The notes: generated by a model from the sequence alone, not told the origin. Counted from the stretch's first letter, positions 49,201 to 60,337 are shown. The stretch: DNA of 64,000 nucleotides from Akebia trifoliata (GCA_017979445.1 CM030719.1:23427996-23491995), one strand, 5' to 3'. Made by a program: numbers and translations.

Positions 49201-51306
49201 ACCAGGAAGAACAGCTGGAGAGACCTGTTGAGAAAGGTTGGTGGAAAAAGCGACATCCATACTTTTATAGATGCTCACCATATTTTCCATGTGAGGAGCT
49301 GATCTCAAATCTGCAAAACCCAAAACTCAAACCACTTGATATATATATGCACAATCTAATGTAATCAAGTTTGCTCTAACCTTGACTGACATAAGATGAT
49401 TTACAGACCAGACAATCTGATGTGAACCCCTTTGAGTCAGGAATGCATGAACTGCATACAATTTCAAAGACTCAAATCAAATTAGAGCACAAACAACATA
49501 ACATTAACATTTACTATCCACATTTCACAAACCCAGATTAAATGAAAGCACAAAAAAATATAAAATCGACTACCTACCAAAATAAAAAATTCCCCAAGTT
49601 AAGATCAAACAATTTAAAGACCCAAACCAAATTAGAGCACTCAAACAAGCATAACATTGTTGGGTTTGGCAAAATAAAATCACCATTCTTTTGTTTCTTT
49701 AGGTTAATGAGTTTTGTCCAAGGGTATTTTGGGTAACGTCATTTCATTAGTTTATGAGAAATAAAAGGGGTTCCAAGATGGTAGTTATTATTCATAAAAG
49801 GAGTTTCTCTAAAAGGGGATTTTCTCTTTATTAGAGAGTGTGAGAAAACATTGAGTCTCTATGTATGTATTTTTCTTCTCTTGTAAAACCTAAATGCTCG
49901 ACTGTTGAGGGTGATCTTCACATTGTAGTCATGTGCTTGTGACAACGGAAGTGAGATCAATTTCTTTATTTGGGTTCTTAAAAGAATTGGATGTAGAGAT
50001 TTGATGGGTTTCGCCAAAGAGTTGGAGGTAAGTATAAACCTCCATACTTGTAAATTGTAATTTCTTCCTTGAGTAGTGGATTTCTACTTGCCGGCTTGCC
50101 AGTAGACATAATCCCATTGCGGGTGAATCACATATATCTTGTTTTGTGATTGTGTTCTTTTCTTTACTCTCTTTATTATTACTTGTTTTTGCTTTGCAAC
50201 ACATTCTTGGGGTTTGATTGTTGAAATTGATTGCTTGGGTGTTAGAAGGGATTAGTTTCAATAGTCGATTTTCTGTCTGTGGCTTGGGATCTAGCCACAA
50301 CAAACATTATCATTAACTACCCACATTTCTAGGACCTGGATCAAATTAAGACACAAAGAAGCATAACATTGACTAACCACTAAAAAAATCTCAAATTGAG
50401 AGGAGACCTTTTCAAAGACCCAGATTAAATCAAAACACAAAGAAACATAACATCGAATAACCACTAAAAGAAAAAAAGAAAAAAAATCAATTTAAGATCA
50501 AACAATTTCAAATACCTAGACCAAATTAGAACACAACAAGCATAACATTAACATCTACTACCCACACGTCAAAGTCCCAGACCAAATTAAAACATAATGA
50601 AGCGTCACGTTGATCAATCACTAAAAAAAATTTCAAATTGAGATCGAGCATTTTCAAAGACCCAAATCAATATTTCTTATCGGTAAGCCTGTTTTTAATG
50701 AGTTCAGTATCTCAGTGCTGGCAGGATTTGAACCCAGTTCTCTGGATCATCACTCAAAGACTTTACTAACTCAGCTAGTGGGCAGGTCTGTGACCAAAAT
50801 CAAATTAAAACACAAAGAAACATAACATCGACTAACCACACACAAAAAAAAAAAAAAAAAATCCCAAGTTAAGATCAAACAATTTCAAAGACCCATATAA
50901 AACTAAAACACAAAGAAGCATAACATCGACTACAATAAAATAAATAAATCCCAAACTGAGATCGGAAAGTTTAAAAAACCTAGATTAAATTAAACGTAAA
51001 AAAGCCTAATATGTACAACCCACTAAAAAAAACCAAATTGAGATTAAACAATTAAAAAATACATAAATAAATAAGACCTGCAAAATATATGATTGCATGG
51101 AAGCAACATTGGACGGTTCAGCAGGTTCAAGCTGCAACAGAAATAACAAAGATGAAACAAAATAACACAAAAATGGACTAAAATATGGAAACCCTACATT
51201 GAATCAAAGAAACGAACCATAAGGGACATTTGAGTTCCAAACCCATTTTCTGAAAATGGAGGACCCAAGGATTGAGGAATCGAGTATAGCTCGCTGACTC
51301 CGCCAT
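43270..51306 (-). CDS. BARD1: BARD1-type RING/PHD/BRCT protein, copy A, damaged last exon
   Basis: Twelve exons join in frame: 51306-51218, 51131-51078, 49451-49381, 49310-49203, 49081-48687, 47579-47238, 47035-46935, 46748-46562, 46233-46127, 44485-44392, 44269-44104, 43786-43668 (611 aa). A C3HC4 RING uses Cys27, Cys30, Cys42, His44, Cys47, Cys50, Cys61 and Cys64. An extended PHD runs from CTFCQSSRLSK (about 343) to LVLCPTHTSQKFP. The first BRCT spans about 505-600. Plant BARD1 pairs with BRCA1 as a nuclear E3 ligase in recombinational repair and restricts WUSCHEL expression. NPWVLHFQK, WVLCGSALS and overall length favour BARD1 over BRCA1. Oddity: relative to copies B and C, 30 bp at about 43594-43602 are missing, removing the acceptor and first codons of exon 13. 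A cryptic acceptor (GAG before 43539) would restore frame to the stop at 43270, giving 700 aa with a shortened second BRCT; otherwise translation ends in intron 12. Intron 2 holds a tandem repeat, a solo LTR and a SINE. Confidence 0.85.
49658..50302. mobile_element. Solo LTR with 5-bp TSD
   Basis: 645 bp beginning TGTTGGGTTTGGCAAAA and ending ATCTAGCCACAACA, with 5-bp inverted TGTTG/CAACA tips. The 5-bp direct repeat AACAT flanks it (49653-49657 and 50303-50307). There is no internal domain, primer site or coding, so this is a recombination product of a full LTR retrotransposon. The TGTTG...CAACA ends are usual in Ty1/copia elements. Confidence 0.85.
50670..50793 (-). mobile_element. tRNA-derived SINE in BARD1 intron 2
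   Basis: On the minus strand TAGCTGAGTTAGTAAAGTC (A box) and CTGGGTTCAAATCCTG (B box) are 34-36 bp apart, with CTGCCCAC upstream. The stretch interrupts a tandem-repeat unit; AAATCAA occurs on both sides, which may be the target duplication but could also belong to the repeat. Confidence 0.7.
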
Positions 51307-51427
51307 GACCAAATTTGGGTTCAAAGTACACTCAATCACAGAAGGAGAAGAACCAGGACTTTCTTTCTCTCTTCTCTCTCTCTGTTTCTACAACTAGGGT
51401 TCCAATGTTCCTTTCATTTACAAAAGA

Positions 51428-51435
51428 GCGGGAAT
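51428..51435 (-). promoter_or_regulatory. Candidate E2F site upstream of BARD1 copy A
   Basis: ATTCCCGC on the minus strand, about 122 bp upstream of the BARD1 ATG, fits the plant E2F consensus WTTSSCSS. Plant DNA-repair genes of the BRCA1/BARD1 pathway are commonly E2F targets. A single 8-base match is weak evidence alone. Confidence 0.4.
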
Positions 51436-51597
51436 CGAAAGAGCGGTTTTTTTTGTTTCATTGAAATTTGGATAGAGTTGACGTCAGTAATAGCGAACTG
51501 TTTCGCAGAAATCATAGTCCGGTCCGACTGGACAGACCAGACCGGATTTAAGTTTAGTGGACGGGTATCTCTAGGTTATAGTCGTGAAGTTTAGGTG

Positions 51598-52229
51598 TAG
51601 GGTTGTCATTGGGTAGGTTTCGGTTCGGTTCCTAAGGAACTTAGAACCATAACCATGATACTTAGTTTGGTTCCAAAATAAATGGAACCAGAATTAGAAC
51701 CGCCAAAAATCACGGATACCAATCGATTTCGATTCTCAAGAATCATATGAGAAAAAAAAAAATTCAAATCATTATAAAAAAAAATTCCTTTTAAAATATT
51801 AACATATTATCAATTAAATTCTTAACTTAATTATAATTTGTTATACTAAAGCTAAAAATTAATGATTTTTTTTTTAAAATAAAAATTTATCTTTGTTAAA
51901 AATAATAAATTTTTTGAAGAGTAGCCCATTTTAAGATCCAATCCATAATTTATATGAAAAATTGAAGAATTTTATATAAGATTCATTTATTTTGAAATAA
52001 AAAAAAATACCTTAAATCATCTGTAGTATGGAAATAAATGATAAAATAAATCGATTCTAGGTACTCACGGGTACCCATTGGATGGAACCTAACAGTTCCA
52101 GTTCATATCGATTCAGTTCCATTTTAGACCCGACTCTAATCTTTACCAATAAAAAGGGATCCGAAACTAGAGTTTTCGATTCCGATTTCGGTGCAATTTC
52201 GATTAAAAGAATACCCAATGACACTGTTA
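51598..52229. mobile_element. hAT-like element with 8-bp TSD
   Basis: The ends TAGGGTTGTCATTGGGTA and, from the right, TAACAGTGTCATTGGGTA are inverted. The 8-bp direct repeat TTTAGGTG (51590-51597 and 52230-52237) flanks 632 bp of AT-rich non-coding sequence with inverted GGTTCCA/TGGAACC words. It lies about 290 bp upstream of the BARD1 start. Confidence 0.85.
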
Positions 52230-52489
52230 TTTAGGTGATGGGTTCGATGACGATATGTATCGATATGACTGTCTTAGTTTTCTTTTGCTTTTCTCAAAAA
52301 ATCTTATTAACGGGATAAATGATGGCACAATATTTTTTGGAGTTGAGGTTAGAAAAACACCTTCTTTACTAATTTTGGTAAGATTTAAAATCTTTTTTTA
52401 TTTTATTTTAAAGATCAACATGGTTAAGGCAGACCCAAACCAACTACAACCTCAGGAAGAGAACACCTCTCCTATTCAGAGCTAAACAA

Positions 52490-53405
52490 GCAATATGATT
52501 CAAGAAAATGAACCATTCTAGGAGATTTTTGATAAAGAGCACAAGGTACAGCACACTCCAAAGAGTGCTCTAGCAATCATTAAGGACATTAACCACCATC
52601 TTGGAGTCAGATTGACCTTGAATGCTAAGGCACCCTTTGGCAATGCATAAGACCCTCAAGGATTGCTTGCACCTCATGGAAGAGGATTGTTTTGGGGGTA
52701 TCACGACATGTTATAGCAGTAGTCACTTCACCGTCTTAATCACAAATAATGGCTCCATAGCTACCACGAGAGCTCGAGTACAAGACATCTGTATTGAGAG
52801 CCCAAGTTCCACATTCTGATTTCCAGTCAAGAGCAATATACTTTCCTTTTGTAGACAGAGCCCATTTGAAGCTGCCAAGCCTGCAATAAGCGACAATTGT
52901 AGTCCGAGTCTTCAATCTCCACAAAGTGATCTTCGAAGTTGATCTTGACAACCTTTAAGATCTTGGAGAACACAATGGCTGGGTTGTTAAACTTGTTTTG
53001 ATAGATCTTATTGTATATTTCTGTCCACAAGTAATAAATGAAAGCACAAAAGATGACTTGCTTAATTCTTTTAGTTGTCGAATCTTCAATGAAGTGGTTG
53101 GTTGCCCATTGAACGTCATTTGCACAATCCCCTAGGACCCGGTTGACCAAACATCTTTTAAGAATTTCAGTCCATAGATATCTAAAGAAAGGGTAGCTGC
53201 TAAATAGGTGATTGGTGTCTTCCTCGTAGGACCTACAAAGCTTGCAAATGGCTTCATTCCTCAACCCCAAGTCCTTGAGCTTTCTCAAGGTCTTAAGCCT
53301 GCCTTTGATTGCCAACAAGCAATAAAGATATGCTTTGGAATCCTATTTTTATTCACATTAGATGGGACCAAATTGATGAGGGATAGTGGATCATTGAAGC
53401 TCTAA
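52490..53405 (-). pseudogene. LINE (non-LTR) 3' end: zf-RVT and RNase H
   Basis: Read leftwards from the N gap: IPKHIFIA, LAIKGRLKTLRKLKDLGLRN, CKLC, then DTNHLF and KRIKQVIFCAFIYYLWTEIYN. This is the zinc-binding reverse-transcriptase domain of plant LINEs. After a frameshift near 52830 come ALNTD and GSYGAIICD, then EVQAILEGL and IQGQSDSKMVVNVLND, which form the RNase H domain. Several stops and shifts show it is dead. The upstream part is lost in the gap. Confidence 0.8.
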
Positions 53406-53505
53406 NNNNNNNNNNNNNNNNNNNNNNNNNNNNNNNNNNNNNNNNNNNNNNNNNNNNNNNNNNNNNNNNNNNNNNNNNNNNNNNNNNNNNNNNNNNNNNN
53501 NNNNN
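53406..53505. other. Assembly gap (100 N)
   Basis: A run of exactly 100 N, the usual placeholder for a gap of unknown size. It separates the LINE fragment from the NPF pseudogene, right at a duplication boundary, so copy order across it is not proven. Confidence 1.
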
Positions 53506-54291
53506 CTTATTAATAATTTTCTAGTCACCGGATTTACGCATTTTTCGTCATAGACTTGAGAGTTGAGAGTTGGGTTTTACTTGTTAAGATATCCCAACTT
53601 CACCCTATAACTGGTATCCTAATTAATCACCCTTGGTATGGTCAACTTGTTTCAAGTTTTCAAGCACATTACTAGGAAGGCCACTGCAAGCAAATGATAA
53701 AAATGATTCTGATATTAAACGCTCTCTATGTTGATTAGCCTATTGAAGAATGTACTTATAATGGTCATTGCCGCCTTGACTGAGATGAAGGAGACATAAC
53801 ATCGCAAGGGATAATAAAATAAACGGAAAAAATGAAACCGTCCCTCTTAGTATTTTCGTACTTCTCCCACAATTTGCTTTGATGGGAGTCGCTGATACAT
53901 TTGTAGAAGTTGCGAAGATCGAATTCTGCTATGATCAAGCCCAAGGGAATGAAAAGTCTTGGAACTTCTTATTTCACTTGTAGCTTGGGAATTGGGAATT
54001 GAGAATTTCTTTGTAGTTTTCTTCTAAAAACTGTTTCTGATATCACAAAGAAGAAGAGCGGCAAAGGGTGGATATTTAATAATCTAAATGTGTCACGCTT
54101 AGATTACTATTATTGGTTTTATGCTGTATTAAGTCTTCTTAACTTTATTTTATTTCGGACTGTTGCCAAGTTTTATGTCTATAATGTTGATGTAATGGAT
54201 TAGGTAAGGGAGATGCAGAAGGCCACCGAGATGTTTCCAGACAAGGACAATAGCCGAGAGCACGAAAGTTCGAAGGATGGGGATGAGTAAT
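53506..54291 (+). pseudogene. NPF transporter pseudogene, 3' half
   Basis: The first 150 bp match intron 3 of the intact NPF gene (from 31275) without the SINE insertion. After AGCACATTACTAGGAAG the exon 4 acceptor and start are missing. Separate blocks then match exon 4: ATGATAAAAATGATTC, then CTTCTCCCACAATTTGCTTT (53865 onwards) to GGGGATGAGTAA at 54291. Large internal deletions, a one-base loss in the GATCAAGCACCC region and a TAG at about 54200 break the frame. It is the tail of a duplicate of 26681-32632, cut by the gap on the left. Confidence 0.9.
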
Positions 54292-56138
54292 TGAACTTCT
54301 TGTAATTTATGTGATATATATCAATAAACACCACACCAATGAAATCAAGCAAATTTGGTATTTTCAAGATGAGTGTCTACGTACGTGCATGTGATGAAAT
54401 CCACGAAGCATGTTATAGTATTGTCAAGGGGTAACTCTAGGCCAAGGAACAAATTGCATTAGTAATAATCTGTAACCTCAACATTGTTTCTTTAAGTATC
54501 TCGGGACGCTCGATCCACATGATGCCTTAACGTTCAAGCATCGATTAAGGTACATATTAGGTTGTTCTGTTCACCACTCCATTAAATTGTTGGATGAATT
54601 TCAGATAAGCAATTATTTCTGAATTTTTGTTTTTTTTAATTCTCCAACTAGTCTATTAAATAATTTTCGTCAACTGTTTTATTCAAGGTGATATGGGTCC
54701 CAATGTTGGGTCTAGAACTCACATAAAGGAGGAAGTCAATCTACAAATGCACCTTGACTTTAGAGGTTGTATCTCGACAATTCAGTTAGTAAATTCTTTC
54801 TTTCTTAAAGTCCGCTCACCATCGATTTAGTAAATATTTTAGCCATCTACTGATTTTAAAATAAAATTTCCATCACTTTTACCTAAAAATTCTCTAAATC
54901 AAACTAACTCCATTAATAGCGATTATGATAAAATAGAAGCAAGTGATTCTAGACCTAAGCAACATGATAATTCCCTACTGGCATCATTAGCCTTTGAAAA
55001 AAATTACTTGACACTTGAGGGATTTCTTTCTAAATGCCCTCATAAACCTCATTTGGTGTCTAGAGGAACTTTAATCTCTTATATATGTCCATCTTGGGCT
55101 TATATTGCCACAATTTTGTGCCTATGAGATGCATTGATAGTGCTTGACCAAGAGAACGTGTAATATATGCACGCTGACACTATTTTTCGGCTCGAAAAGC
55201 CTATGAAGACCCGAGATTTTCCGCACATATGGCTTGAGCATACTCATGGTCACCACCTTGTTTTATTTAACACACTTATGGGGTCTTCATGTTGGCACAA
55301 CATACACAGTTGTGGGAAAATGGTATGCTTCAGATGAAAATCATTTTAACCTAAAAAATAATGAAATAATTACTTTTGTTTTTCTTTTATCCAAGACATG
55401 GTTACTTAAATAATTACTTGAACAACTTGTTCATCATATTTTGATCATTTTGAACACACTTTCAGTTCTGAATTCTTTTCTTCTTGGATAAACCTTGCTT
55501 CGGCTTTATTATCATTTTTCTTTGATTAAGGGTTCTAAGTCAATCCCATCCTGAGCAACTGAATTGCAAAGACAATTTGAGTGCTCCTCATCTCATATAT
55601 CAATTTTTTTTTATTGATAAGTCGGGGGAATAAACGGAATATCTTTTGAGAAATCGATAACGTAGAGGAATATCTTTTGGTGTCCCTTATACTAAACCAT
55701 GATGGTGTTTTAAGAAATCATATAGAGGGGTGAGAGCTGAGAAGGGATTGAAAGAGAGAGATTTTAGTATCTGGGTGGTTAATTTATTGCCCAAAAGTTA
55801 CATGGTATTTAGAAAGAAGTCCCTACGGTAGCTCAAATTTTTGGTTAGATGGGGTGATTTTTGGTTTGTAAGATTATTAATGCTATGCAAAGGACCTAGA
55901 CACCGACTCATCACTTGTAGCTCAAATTTTCCAATTTCCCAAGTACTAAAGCTTAGTATAGGTTACCTTATACAATGTCTAAGCAGCACAAAAAATTAAC
56001 TAGTATGAGATGCAGATCATGTTAATTAAAAGAACATACTAATTATTTCCTAATAAATCTTATAATTTTCCATCAAGATCTTTACAAAACTGGGCATGAT
56101 TGTCATCTACACATTACAATTTAGGGGAAATATAAGTG
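54292..56138. other. Spacer between two NPF tails
   Basis: The first 310 bp repeat the NPF 3' flank (compare 32633-33130). From about 54620 to 56138 I see no gene, no protein similarity and no element with defined ends, although the AT content and lack of matches suggest transposon-derived filling between two tandem copies of the flank. Confidence 0.5.
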
Positions 56139-56190
56139 TTACAAGGACAATAGCCAAGCGCACGAAGGTTCAAAGGATGGGGATGAGTAA
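56139..56190 (+). pseudogene. Third copy of the NPF C-terminal codons
   Basis: AAGGACAATAGCCAAGCGCA...GGATGGGGATGAGTAA matches the last codons and stop of the NPF gene. The 3' flank follows to about 56560. Only the tail of the coding region is present. Its distance to BARD1 copy C (1.39 kb) equals that between the intact NPF gene and copy B (1.36 kb), so this is the true positional counterpart. Confidence 0.85.
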
Positions 56191-57578
56191 TTGAATTTCT
56201 TGTAATTTATCTGATTTGTATTAATGAATACCACACCAATGAAATCAAACAAGCAAGCTATTTTCAAGATTAGTGTCTAATGCGCGCACGCATGTTATAG
56301 TATTGTCAAGGGACAATTCAAGGCCAAGGAACAAATTGCATTAATAATGTGACCTCAAAAATTTTTCTACTATCTCGGGAACAAGCTTGACCCACACGAT
56401 GCCTTAAAGTTCAATCATCGATTAAGGTTCCGCCATGGTAAAATGCTGCAAAATATACAAAATGTGTTAGTACCATATTTGAGATTAGATAAAATCACAC
56501 CAAAATTTCGGACATTTAAATTATAAATGCATAAATTGTTTTCCGAATTAGTAAATGAATCATCTAAACTATTCAGTTTAGTAAGAGATTCTTGATTGGA
56601 TACATATTTATATTAATTATTTTGGAATAAATTTTATAATTTTCCAACAATATTATTTCAAAACTGTATTGATATCTTTAGTCTACGTTAAGCAGGTCCA
56701 CAGAAATATGAAATCCTTCAACCTATCCCACTACCACAACAAGATCGGGGTAAGCGACAACATCTAGTCTAGAACTCAATTCTATTGAAAAAATGGTTGC
56801 GAAAATTGTCATAAAAAACAACCCCTTCGATTTTTTTTGACAATAATAATATTAAAAAATAATGATATTTTTGGTTTCTCTAAAATTAATATCTTGGAAA
56901 CATTCTCTATCAGCTACCCACAAAAGTTGGAAGTAGGAAACTGCTCTGGAGTCTGGACAACTTCTCGTTTCTGCCAATTTTCAGTTTCTGCATTTGAGAC
57001 GATTCTGTTGTGAGATTTCTAATTAATCTGCTTTTGAGTTTGATGGAAGTGGAAACCAATGGCAACATTTGTTAGGATGCACTAGCATTTTTTAGCACCA
57101 AAACACAAGAAACACCATCCAAACATGTTCCTAAGACACTAACTTAACAAGGTATTCTACCAAAGAAGATTACAATTTACAATGGTTTGTAAGGAGGCCG
57201 ACTTTGAAGCAGGCAACCCGATTACAATTCGCACTTTGACACATGACTTTTCGTATTTAATTCACATCCCTACTTTTTCTTCAATATTTGGGATACCTCC
57301 TTGAAGATGCCACACGTACTCCAAGGAAGAGGTATTCTTCAAAACTTTTAGGCGGGCTGCCCGTTTCAAAGTTACTTTTTCCATTTGTAAGAGTTTTCTA
57401 CCAAAACAGACCACCCAAGAAGAGTCCCAACAGATTAATTGCAGTAAATAAGTTCAGAAAGAGAAGACTCTAGACAATTGACCCAAACCCAAAACAGGGG
57501 AGATACATTGCTCACCATATTTTATAAGGCATGCCAATGTTCTCCTACAACAAAAAAACTCCTTAGCGAAACCTTACA
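56191..57578. other. NPF-BARD1 spacer, duplicate
   Basis: Counterpart of 32633-33988: the NPF 3' flank, then words such as GGTCCACA(G/A)AAATATGAAATCCTTC and AGAGTTTTCTACCAAAACAG in the same order. The MITE at 57194-57383 is an extra insertion. A T-rich part near 56815-56870 has no partner. Confidence 0.7.
57194..57383. mobile_element. 190-bp MITE with 8-bp TSD and two empty sites
   Basis: The duplication TTTGTAAG flanks it at 57186-57193 and 57384-57391. Subterminal inverted repeats are GACTTTGAAGCAGGCAACCC and, read from the right, AACTTTGAAACGGGCAGCCC. The homologous spacers at 33752 and 43036 pass straight through with a single TTATAAG or CTATAAG. An 8-bp duplication fits hAT-like transposition. 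Confidence 0.9.
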
Positions 57579-58400
57579 TTAGGAAGCAAAAGGTTGCAAC
57601 GTGCAAGCTGCGATTGATTCCAAAAGCCTTGTATGACCCACAACCCATGATCTAGTTTGAGCGGCAAGAGTTTCTGCTTCTTCTCGTCTCTGCTCGATAA
57701 CTGAAGATACTTCCTCTGGTTCACACTTTGAAAGGGGATCAAGACTGTAAACAACTAAGGTTGTAGAGCAAACTATTTCTGGATTGAAACCCTGTGAGAT
57801 CAAAATGTTCTTAGTCAAAGATAGTACCCCCTGCAGCTAACACAAAATCCTCAAGGAATACTTTGTACGTGGGTGCAAAATCACCACTTAAATAGAAGTA
57901 AATGCCATTAAATAGCTTCGGTGCCTGCACGTATCCACACTAATTTTAGTGAACCCATGATTTGTAATACAACATTATTGAAGTGTGAAGTATGCACACG
58001 GGAGTTACCTAATCCATAACTCTTTATCCACAGGATGCATAGCTTCCATGCATGCTTTTATCCCTGCCGGCAGAAACTCAAGTTGTATAAATACACAAAG
58101 GACAATTAACAAAGCATTTGAATCTTTAATGCCAATTAAATGGTCAATTCTTGTCATAAAAGATTAAACAAACAATTTTGACATAAACAGCCAATTCAGT
58201 CCTCCTTTATTGTTCCATCTTTTAGTTTCTCAACAGGGATTGATAGTTGCTGCTAAAGTACTACACATGTTTAGTAAAGCTAATGAAACATAATATATCT
58301 GTCGACTAGAAATATCAGGATAGAAAGGTTTGATGAAAAATGCTAGCGACAATGACCAAGATCAAGTCCATGGCATCAAAAATGCTGATCGTTGGATATA

Positions 58401-58455
<55 letters not shown>

Positions 58456-60337
58456 ATAACACAAGTAGGAGGTGCAGGCACAAGAAAAAAAGAGAGAGCT
58501 TATAGTCAATTTTCAAAACCCATATCCAATTCAAGATGGCCATAAGAACTTTCAATGTCATGCTGCAAGCACGTATCTCATCAGTGGCTGCAATAACATG
58601 GGTGATGTTTGGCTTCCAGATTTTGGAGATAGTTGCACCAGTTATTCTTGCAAACTTGGCCAACATATTCTGCACACACACAAAAAAATCTCCATGTAAA
58701 AAAATGAACCATTTTCTATATAATTGTTTGCGGACACAAGTGGAGCTAATGAACAATAAATAGATGCAACTCTTCACATAAACTAGAGTATACCTTCTCT
58801 GCAAAAGAAAGAGCAGATCCACACAGAACCCATTCATCAACTGTATCAGATGATGCTTCCCAAACCTTGTTGGATCGCAGTCTGGCTCTGGCAAAACAAT
58901 AATAATACAACCAAATATAAGACTTCAGAAGCAGAAGACAAGGAAAATTTTCCTTAAAATATAACATCACCAGAAGATTTGTAAGAAAATACATCAAAGA
59001 TACAATACATTATTGGAAAGGAAACACATATCAATTGTGTACCTCTGAACAACTACACATATTTTACTTTTCCATTTCAAAGAGGGAAGGATAACTATTG
59101 AGATGGGTCAATTCGGCTGAATCTTCAAGAAAAACTATCCAAGTTATCTTTTCTCTTCAGTTACAAGTGTGATAGGAGTAACTAACACTGACACCAGGAA
59201 AAAAAATGTGGGCCAGACACTCTAAGGCCATAAGAAGGCAAGAAAGCTTATGTAGCATTCCGATAATCTCATCATCACCAACAAAGCCAAATTTGGTTCT
59301 TAAAATCTCAAACTTATGTAGCCTAGGACCTGACCTGTCAACTCAGGATGCATTGAAGACCATGATTTGTGCGCTTGAGATAATTAAGGATTGCATACTC
59401 ACATGAAGACCTTGGGGTGTTAACCATAACAATCATATAAAACAAAAGGTACATATCTATCAAGCATTTCACCTTGTAGATCTTCATCATCCTTCAGGAA
59501 GCTCCACCTCCAAGTGGGAATTGTGAGTGTTATAAGGATTGAGGATTGTTTCACCTCAAATGGTTATTGAATGTTGAATCATGGCCGAATGATTTGAAAG
59601 TCTTATTACTAACATTTAAGAACCCAAAATTAAAAAATTAACAAGGTACTAGCAAGACAATGATTTTCTACAGTCAATTTAAACAAGCAGCAAATCCCTG
59701 ATACAGTGGTGAATAAAAATTTGATCAAGTTACTTCCAACTAAAGGAAGGCATACAAAGTTAACGATTCAAAAGAACAAGATAGTACATTAGAGTTGAGG
59801 AAGAACTGTTTGTCCCAAGGTTCCTATTAGACTTTGATATTTCATTTGGAAATTTCTGTGAAGTACGAGTTAGACAGAGCACTAGAAAAGTTTCCTGTCA
59901 CAAGCCAAAAGAGTTGCAAACTATAATTAATTCAAAGCATGAAGGAAAAAGGGGAATGCGATAGTAACTAAGTGTTCACACAATCGGCCCTCATTGGATA
60001 TGCTAGACGAATAAGGTACCATCAAGGTAATGGAGTTTCTATACTTGGACTGATGTCAATGATTTCAGTATGAAGTCATCCAATGAGAGTGGCTAGAAGA
60101 ACATCTTGTTTCTATCCAATTAAGATTCAACACTATGTCTCAAAATTTCAATTTGAATTATCTAAATTCTAAACCAAGAAAAAACTACAATTCTTTGTAA
60201 AAACAAGAACACCTGCTAGTACGACCACCAATTAAGGCAACTTACACAATCCCACTGGCAATCATCAATGTTAACCGCACAAGGAACAGGAAAGCTCTTC
60301 CGACAGGATTTCGCATAACATTTAAGAGCTGCCTCTT
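57579..60337 (-). pseudogene. BARD1: BARD1-type gene, copy C (cut by a retrotransposon)
   Basis: Exons numbered as in copy A: part of exon 8 (60337 to about 60246), exon 9 (about 59893-59787), exon 10 (58890-58797), exon 11 (58669-58504), exon 12 (about 58070-58018) and exon 13 (57932-57579). Exon 10 (WVLCGSALSFAEK) and exon 11 (WKPNITHVIAAT) are open. Defects: the exon 11 donor GT is AT at 58503-58502; exon 12 has a deletion of about 66 bp; exon 13 has one extra base at about 57819, just after the GGTACTATC codons, causing an early stop; and the exon 9 metal-site region CPTHT has become CLTRT. The acceptor of exon 13 is intact here, unlike copy A. The 3' LTR of a gypsy element starts at 60338 inside exon 8, and the RING-encoding part would lie beyond the window. 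Confidence 0.88.
58403..58448. repeat. (TA)n microsatellite in copy C intron 11
   Basis: About 23 TA units; copies A and B have no such run at the matching place. Confidence 0.95.

Larger units (their letters stand above)
49440..51060. repeat. Tandem repeat filling BARD1 intron 2
   Basis: Imperfect units of roughly 100 bp recur: CAAAGACCCAGA(T/C)CAAATTA, AACACAAAGAA(G/A)CATAACAT, CGACTAACCACTAAAAAA and AAATTGAGATCAAACAATT. The array is split by the solo LTR at 49658-50302 and by the SINE near 50670-50793. The left boundary is next to exon 3. Confidence 0.8.

Noticed and set aside
43270..51306. Naming copy A BRCA1
   Set aside because: Plant BRCA1 shares RING, PHD and BRCT, but the NPWVLH N-terminus, the WVLCGSALS linker and a length near 700 aa fit BARD1 better.
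52255..52485. 76-codon plus-strand frame beside the LINE
   Set aside because: AT-rich with no family match; it ends just outside the LINE RNase H remnant and is most likely chance.
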